Shown in pieces: positions 58,726-64,000 of a DNA stretch of 64,000 nucleotides. The notes beneath the pieces are model-generated. The model had not been told where the DNA came from. It saw only the letters and a list, made by a program, of their open reading frames with translations, and did no database searches. The first letter of the stretch is position 1. Every line of letters begins with the position of its first letter. Source of the DNA: Kalmusia sp. IMI 367209 (lineage: Eukaryota > Ascomycota > Dothideomycetes > Pleosporales > Didymosphaeriaceae); NCBI GenBank assembly GCA_027946365.1, contig JAPEUQ010000005.1, positions 682,001 through 746,000 of the forward strand. The letters are read 5' to 3'. Made by a program: the position numbers and the translations under genes.

Positions 58726-60049
58726 ATGGCAGTGGAAAATACGCCAGACGTGGAACAGAAGGGGACGCAGATTCGCGCATCTGTTCTCCACGGCGCAGGA
58801 GACCTAAGAATCGTGCGTCCCTATTTTCTCACTCCCCCTTTCCTGACAAACTTCTCAGGAAAACCGCTCTCTCTTTCCTCCAGGCCCCACAGACGTTCAA
58901 GTAGCTGTCCGTTCAACCGGTCTTTGCGGCTCAGACCTGCACTACTACCGCCATTATCGCAATGGCGACATTATCGTGCGCGAACCCATGTCCCTCGGTC
59001 ACGAGTCCGCAGGCGTAGTGGTGGCGGTAGGCTCAGAAGTAGGAGAAAAGTTCAAAGTCGGAGACAAGGTCGCGCTAGAAGTAGGACAGCCTTGCGAACA
59101 GTGCAACAGGTGCAAAGAGGGAAGGTACAACATTTGCAAGGAGATGAAGTTCAGGAGTAGCGCCAAAGCATTCCCTCATGCACAGGGAACGCTCCAGGAC
59201 AGGATCAATCATCCAGCCGCCTGGTGTCACAAGTGAGCCAAAGTACTGCGAGAAATCGGAATTTGTGTTAACGTCATGCAGACTTCCAGAAGACGTTTCG
59301 CTAGACCTCGGCGCCATCTTAGAACCATTGGGAGTCGGGATTCAAGCTTCCAAGAGGGCACAGCTTGCAGTTGGCTCGACAGTATTAGTCTTCGGCGCTG
59401 GCGCAGTGGGCTTATTGGTCGCTGCCATGGCAAAAATCTCAGGCGCAGGTACCGTGGTGATAGCAGACATCGATTCAGGGCGAGTACACTTCGCCGTTGA
59501 GAATAACTTCGCCCATCGGGGTTTCACGGTGCCGCTCAAGCGTGGCCAGACGATAGAAGAGAACTTGGAGATCGCAAAGGAGACCGCCGCGGAAGTTGGA
59601 AAGATTGCGAAAGTAAGCGGCGGGCCGGTGGGAGAGGTGGATGCTGTGTTTGAATGCACCGGTGTACCTTCTTGCGTGCAAGCATCGATATATGCAGGTC
59701 GCACCCTGAACGTTGGCTTTGACCGTCATCTAACAGAGAACAGGCGACACGACCGGGAGGCAAGGTGCTGCTCATCGGCATGGGCACACCGATACAGACT
59801 CTCCCCATATCCGCTGCAGCGCTTCGCGAGGTCGATATCATGGGCGTCTTCCGGTACGCAAACACTTATCCTACAGGCGTCGAAGTGGTGTCAAAGAAGG
59901 GGCCGGATTACCCAGACTTCTCGAAGCTTGTCACACATCGGTACACGGGCCTGGAGTCGGCGGAGGAGGCTTTCGAGATGGCGGGGAAGACGAAAGATGA
60001 CAAGGGCAACCTAGTGATTAAGGTCGTGATCGAAACCGGAGGTGACTAG
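58726..60049 (+). CDS. Zinc-dependent medium-chain dehydrogenase (sorbitol/L-idonate type)
   Basis: NAD(P)-dependent polyol or sugar-acid dehydrogenase. Exons 58726-58812, 58859-59232, 59282-59693 and 59744-60049 give 392 residues. Catalytic zinc: CGSDLHYY and LGHESAGVV. Structural zinc: four Cys in QPCEQCNRCKEGRYNICKE. Cofactor fold: VLVFGAGAVGLLVAAMAK. The third intron fits best as a GC-AG intron (59694-59743), giving SIY-ATRPGGKVLLIGMGTP as in sorbitol dehydrogenases; a GT-AG reading (59698-59738) adds three residues. The HYYRHYRNGDI segment differs from ordinary xylitol dehydrogenases. In this cluster L-idonate 5-dehydrogenase is a good candidate role, polyol oxidation the alternative. 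Confidence 0.92.
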
Positions 60050-60945
60050 AAGGCTAACTTGTGAGTGTTGAATGGCTGGCGTTTGGAGCTTAAAATCTTG
60101 CCCAAATACTCGTAGACGTTTTGTAGAGTATCGCGCTCATTGTTTGTTGTTGTCCATGCTTCTCCGTAAACATTGGTACCTGAGCAAATCTTGGAAAGTG
60201 ACGTATGGCGGGACTTTTTCAACGATTACCCCACGCTCACGTGCATTCATCTAGGAAGATCAGATCCCAACTTCCCGCTAGCGGTAAGCCACAGAACCCC
60301 AGATCCGTCTCTTCTTCCCCAGGTACCGCCTCCCACACCCGGAGCATTTCGTAGATTCTAGCTCCAGATCTAGTAATTGATTTCTGAGTTGGTCATTGAA
60401 TGGGGAAACTTTCCCCGCAGTAGCCACTCGCTTAGTCTCCGACCGCCCAACGTAGCAAGTCTCCAGCCTCTCCACCTGCATGTATTTTCCCCTCAACACG
60501 TCCAAACGGCATCGACGCGTTCCACACTACTTCCCCATGTATTTTCCTCATGCAGGTCTTCCGAAAAGACGTGCCCCGAGCGTGCCCCGAGCGCGCAGTT
60601 TGGAGATTGTCGCCGAGAAGACTGGGGAAGTGTGGAGTATGGGGTTAGACTTGCCAGTTTGAACGGGCGTTGGCTCGCGTCCAGAAAGGATCGAAACGGA
60701 GATCTTCGGCTCAATATTGCCCGCTTGGAGCGTGGGATGTGGTCGGTCCCTGGAAGCTATGGCCACATGGGAATTTTTGTGGGCGGGCGGTGAGTAGCGG
60801 AGGATGGCAGCCACGAGGATTCCCTTAGATATTTCAATGGTCCGCCCTCGTCGGATCGGTCTTTGAGCTCTACTCCCTTACTTCTCCTCTCTTATCGACT
60901 CGGGCACGCGCCAATTGAGACTTTTGCTACGCTTACAATCACACA
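60050..60945. promoter_or_regulatory. Intergenic, promoter of the Gfo/Idh gene
   Basis: About 900 bp. Holds a perfect 15-bp palindrome GGGGAAACTTTCCCC at 60402-60416 followed by GC, so a CreA-like CCCCGC overlaps it. No gene recognised. Confidence 0.55.
60402..60416. repeat. 15-bp palindrome GGGGAAACTTTCCCC
   Basis: Seven-base arms around a central C, 530 bp upstream of the Gfo/Idh start. Likely protein-binding site rather than hairpin; overlaps a CCCCGC core. Confidence 0.6.
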
Positions 60946-62129
60946 ATGGCCCCTCAGATCCGCAGACTCCAGGTCGCCGTCTCCGGCCTCGGCCGCATGG
61001 GCGCTCGCCATGCAAACCACTTCCTACATCGCACGCCGCGTGCCGAGCTCGTTGCTGCTTTCACACCCGATCCCAAAGAGATTGCGTGGGGCCAAGCGAA
61101 CCTTGAGCCCTGGGGCGTCAAGATCTACTCTGATTATGACGAGATGCTGAAGCACGAGGGCCTCGAGGCCGTGTGCGTAGCTACAGCCACCACGGTGCAC
61201 GCCGAGCAGACTATCAAGGCCATTGAAGCCGGAAAGCATGTCCTCTGCGAGAAGCCGCTCAGCACAAAGCTAGAAATCGTACGTACCTCGAATCCTGGTC
61301 GCCCTTTGCCCAGGGGTTCCGACTTGCCCTCCACGTGAGACCATTCACTAACCCTGGTATCCTGCAGTCCCAAAAAGTATTCGAAGTCGCCCGCGCCCAC
61401 CCCAATCAGAAAGTAATGTGCGGTTTCTCCCGCCGCTTCGACGCCTCGTACCTCTCCGCCTACAACACCGCGCTCTCCGGCTCCATTGGCCGCCCCACCA
61501 TCCTCCGCTCCCAGACCTGCGACAAGTACGACCCCTCAGGCTTCTTCGTCGCCTACGCCGAGTTCAGCGGTGGCATCTTCGTCGACTGCAACATCCACGA
61601 CATCGACCTGGCCCTGTGGTTTTTCTCGTCGGCGACCAAGGAGCTGCCCCGCGTGAAGAGCGTCATGGCCGTCGGCGTGACGGCGCTCGAGCCCGACCTC
61701 GCCAAGCACGGCGACGTGGACAACGGCGTCGGCGTCGTCGAGTTCCACGACGGCCAGATCGCTTACTTCTACTCGAGCAGGATGAACGCCCCCGGCCAGC
61801 ACGACATGACCGAGATCATCGGCACCAGCGGCAAGCTGACCGTCAACGCGAACCCGACAAACGGCCTCACAGAGTCGCACTTGCCCAGCGGCATCCACCG
61901 CGACATCCCCCAGAACTACTACGAGCGCTTCGAGAATGCGTTCGTGGAGGAGGCGCGGCAGTTTACCGACGCGGTGCTGGACAACAAGCAGGTGCCGATT
62001 GATCTGGAGAGCAGTGTCGAGGCTGTAAGGATTGGCGTTGCGCTGCAGGAGTCGTTGCGGAACGGCAAGAAGATTTTCTTCGACAAGGCAGGCAACAAGG
62101 TCGAGGATGGAACGAGGGCGAAGCTATAG
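60946..62129 (+). CDS. Gfo/Idh/MocA oxidoreductase, inositol 2-dehydrogenase-like
   Basis: NAD(P)-dependent dehydrogenase of the family that includes bacterial IolG. Exons 60946-61278 and 61368-62129, intron 89 nt, 364 residues. Rossmann motif: VAVSGLGRMGARHANHF. The EKP motif is HVLCEKPLSTKLE. The catalytic Asp/His pair is in FVDCNIHDIDLALWFF, typical of inositol dehydrogenases (IolG has GIHDIDL). Lacks a signal peptide, so cytosolic. Beside inositol oxygenase it could interconvert inositol isomers through an inosose, or feed a second inositol route. Other sugar dehydrogenases of this family are possible. Confidence 0.92.
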
Positions 62130-62569
62130 AGCGTAAAATGGTTACATTAAAAGCGTAATGTCTGTCACGAATAGGGGTCTCGCATAAGCATAGAATAGAT
62201 CTGTTAATGTTCATCTGGACAATGCAAAAGCATATTAAACTCGTCACCCGAGGATTGGTCTACGATCACTACCTGAAATATCAGAAGACTTGTGCATCAC
62301 TCATGTTGGGCATGTTCTTGAGAAGCATGTCGCAGTAAAGAAAACTTTTTTGATTCAGTCGTCATTTCTTCTATCGTAAACATCCGTCCCGTATTCCATC
62401 AATACAAGGCATAGGTCGCCGAGAGAAAAGCCTTGAACATGTACCATTCCTCCATACGCCAGATCCAATCCATGTCACACGATGCTAGATCATACCTAGC
62501 GATGCTGCGTTACCGCTCATGCTCGTGTTTAAGTTTAGTCTAGCTCAATGCTAACGCACAAACTCACGC
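62130..62569. other. Intergenic, convergent 3' region
   Basis: 440 bp between the Gfo/Idh gene and LeuRS, convergent. No gene. Confidence 0.6.
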
Positions 62570-64000
62570 TCACCGCACAGGCAGATTCTCCAGATTTTCG
62601 AATGCAAAGCTCGGTGATCCAGGCTCAGCACTTGCTGCATTTGGTGGCAAATCCTCTTTCCTCTCACCCTCAGAACCATCCTCGTTGATCACCTTACCAG
62701 CTTTTCCACCTTCTTCAACGGCAATGATTTCAACAGCAACGCACTTCTGGATGGTCTGCTTGAGGCCGGGTACCATGGCGCGCAGCGTTACAAGTTCGTC
62801 GAAAGCAAGCTGGCGGTTCAAGACAACGTCGGATGATTCGCCGTTATCGAGACGACGCTTTAGATTGTTGATAAATGGCATGGCCTTCTTGGACTCGGAC
62901 TTGTCAACGTTCTTGCTGATAGCCTTGATGTCGATCTTAGGGTACTCGTTGCGGAGAAGATCAATGTACTTCTTTTGCCACTCAGGCCAGGCCTTGGCGG
63001 AGAAGATGGTGATCTTTTTATCCTTCTTGGGGTCGAAGAGAGCAGCCTTGCCCTTTGCGAGACGCTTGACAGCCTGTCCTTCTGCGGAGGTGATGTTGGA
63101 TTGGGTCAACCTGACGAACTCGCGTGCAGCGGTGAGACCTGCATGAGTCGCTGGAACTTCGGGCCACAGGGCATTTTGGATGGTCTCCGGCTTCTTGAGA
63201 ACCTCGAGCCAGATGTATTCTGCCCAATGAGGTGCGATTGGGGTGATGAGGAGGGCCTGGAGCTCGATGTAGCGCTTAGCGAGATCTTCGTGCATACCCA
63301 GACCAGCAGCCTTTGTCGCCTCACGGTAGAAGTCCCGAGCGGCGGTGAAATCGTAGTAAGCGGACTTGAGGGCAGCTTTGTACATGGTAGCTCCATAATG
63401 TTGCTTGGCCTCGGTGACCAGGGAGTTCAGCTCGTTGTCGAACAGATCATCCAAGAGCACCCGCGAGCTACCCGATTTCCGCTGAACGACATCAATATTC
63501 TTGATACGCTCCTTGATCGCTTCCTTGTACTTGTCGCTGTCCTCTACAATGATAGCGTCCCGGACCATTTCTTCGCACCACTTCCTGAGCTCGAACAACT
63601 TCAAAATATTGGCATTGGCGACAGCTTCTTCAAAGTTGGCATCTTCGATGCCGTCGCCTGCGTCTGCAAGCGCAACACGGGTGGCATCTGCACCAAACTT
63701 CGCCACGGCACCTTGAATAGTCAAGAAGTTTCCGGTCGACTTGCTCATTTTCTCTCCATTAAGCATCAAGTGGCCGTTCACGCGGAAAGAGCGAGGACGG
63801 TTCTCCTTGGGAAACAGAGCAGTGTGTATGTAAAGGTTGAAGGTCAAGTGGTTCTGGATTAGATCTTTGCCGGACCCACGCATATCAAGAGGATACCAGT
63901 AGTCAAAATGGCGTCGCAGTGTCTGCAGGGCCTCTTTAGGAATATCTGACTGCGGAATGTCTCCTCGATCGCGACGCGCAAGAACATAGTCCCACACATC
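62570..64000 (-). CDS. CDC60: Cytosolic leucyl-tRNA synthetase, C-terminal part (partial)
   Basis: Charges tRNA-Leu in the cytoplasm. About 476 C-terminal codons, open to the right edge; the start lies beyond base 64000. The window begins inside the catalytic domain. The KMSKS loop is visible (LMLNGEKMSKSTGNFLTIQG), preceded by YWYPLDMRGSGKDLIQNHLT. The anticodon-binding helical domain follows (ELRKWCEEMVRDAIIVEDSD; LQALLITPIAPHWAEYIWLE). The eukaryotic/archaeal C-terminal extension ends PSFAFENLENLPVR. No introns in this part. Confidence 0.97.
   Translation of the reverse strand, partial: DVWDYVLARRDRGDIPQSDIPKEALQTLRRHFDYWYPLDMRGSGKDLIQNHLTFNLYIHTALFPKENRPRSFRVNGHLMLNGEKMSKSTGNFLTIQGAVAKFGADATRVALADAGDGIEDANFEEAVANANILKLFELRKWCEEMVRDAIIVEDSDKYKEAIKERIKNIDVVQRKSGSSRVLLDDLFDNELNSLVTEAKQHYGATMYKAALKSAYYDFTAARDFYREATKAAGLGMHEDLAKRYIELQALLITPIAPHWAEYIWLEVLKKPETIQNALWPEVPATHAGLTAAREFVRLTQSNITSAEGQAVKRLAKGKAALFDPKKDKKITIFSAKAWPEWQKKYIDLLRNEYPKIDIKAISKNVDKSESKKAMPFINNLKRRLDNGESSDVVLNRQLAFDELVTLRAMVPGLKQTIQKCVAVEIIAVEEGGKAGKVINEDGSEGERKEDLPPNAASAEPGSPSFAFENLENLPVR

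Noticed and set aside
61418..62002. 194-codon Arg-rich ORF over the Gfo/Idh gene
   Set aside because: Frame-shifted shadow of a GC-rich exon, with an implausible Arg/Pro composition.
62975..63862. 295-codon plus-strand ORF antisense to leucyl-tRNA synthetase
   Set aside because: Opposite strand encodes LeuRS with an intact KMSKS motif; the antisense reading has no family resemblance.

Overview
The window is nuclear DNA from a filamentous ascomycete (Pezizomycotina). A Dothideomycete such as a member of the Pleosporales is my best guess, from protein style rather than any marker. Evidence: about thirty protein genes, most split by short GT-AG introns of roughly 45-110 nt with CTAAC/CTCAC-like branch sites; a fused tryptophan synthase; a CFEM/GPI surface protein; an SPX-domain phosphate permease; and an SRPK-like kinase of the type expanded in moulds. 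No tRNA, rRNA, transposon or CRISPR array was found. Gene models were built by reading splice sites and protein families by eye; exon coordinates are in each entry.

Layout. 1-1.7 kb: 5' part of a DOCK-family exchange factor (minus, runs off the left edge). 2.9-4.6 kb: secreted type-B carboxylesterase. 6.2-8.7 kb: Sdh8/SDHAF4 and Rvb2. 9.9-15.1 kb: BET bromodomain protein and an Utp12-domain ribosome-biogenesis factor, divergent. 15.5-19.4 kb: two lineage-specific proteins and an SRPK-like kinase with an altered catalytic loop. 19.7-22.9 kb: tandem pair of secreted six-bladed beta-propeller proteins. 23.7-26.5 kb: SPX phosphate transporter. 27.3-29.8 kb: tryptophan synthase. 31.1-33.9 kb: HIT zinc-finger protein, Cox11 and UreG. 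35-44.6 kb: zinc-finger-like protein, GNAT acetyltransferase, membrane protein, BTB protein, coiled-coil protein. 45.0-47.2 kb: anthranilate synthase component I (10 exons). 48.1-49.0 kb: CFEM protein. 50.5-53.2 kb: large Ser-rich protein with a cysteine-rich end.

53.8-62.1 kb is the most interesting block: five adjacent catabolic genes, namely myo-inositol oxygenase, an aldo-keto reductase, a KduD-like short-chain dehydrogenase, a zinc-dependent polyol/idonate-type dehydrogenase and an inositol-2-dehydrogenase-like Gfo/Idh/MocA oxidoreductase. Together they read as a myo-inositol to D-glucuronate to keto-gluconate catabolic cluster, with divergent promoters carrying CreA-like sites and a recurring GGAAATTCTC-like motif. 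The right edge holds the 3' part of cytosolic leucyl-tRNA synthetase.

Two tryptophan-pathway genes lie 15 kb apart, and both have Gcn4/CpcA-type TGAGTCA/TGACTCA sites, one upstream and one inside an intron. Housekeeping genes (Rvb2, Bdf1, Utp12 protein, Cox11, LeuRS) are interspersed with accessory ones in the usual mosaic of these fungi.
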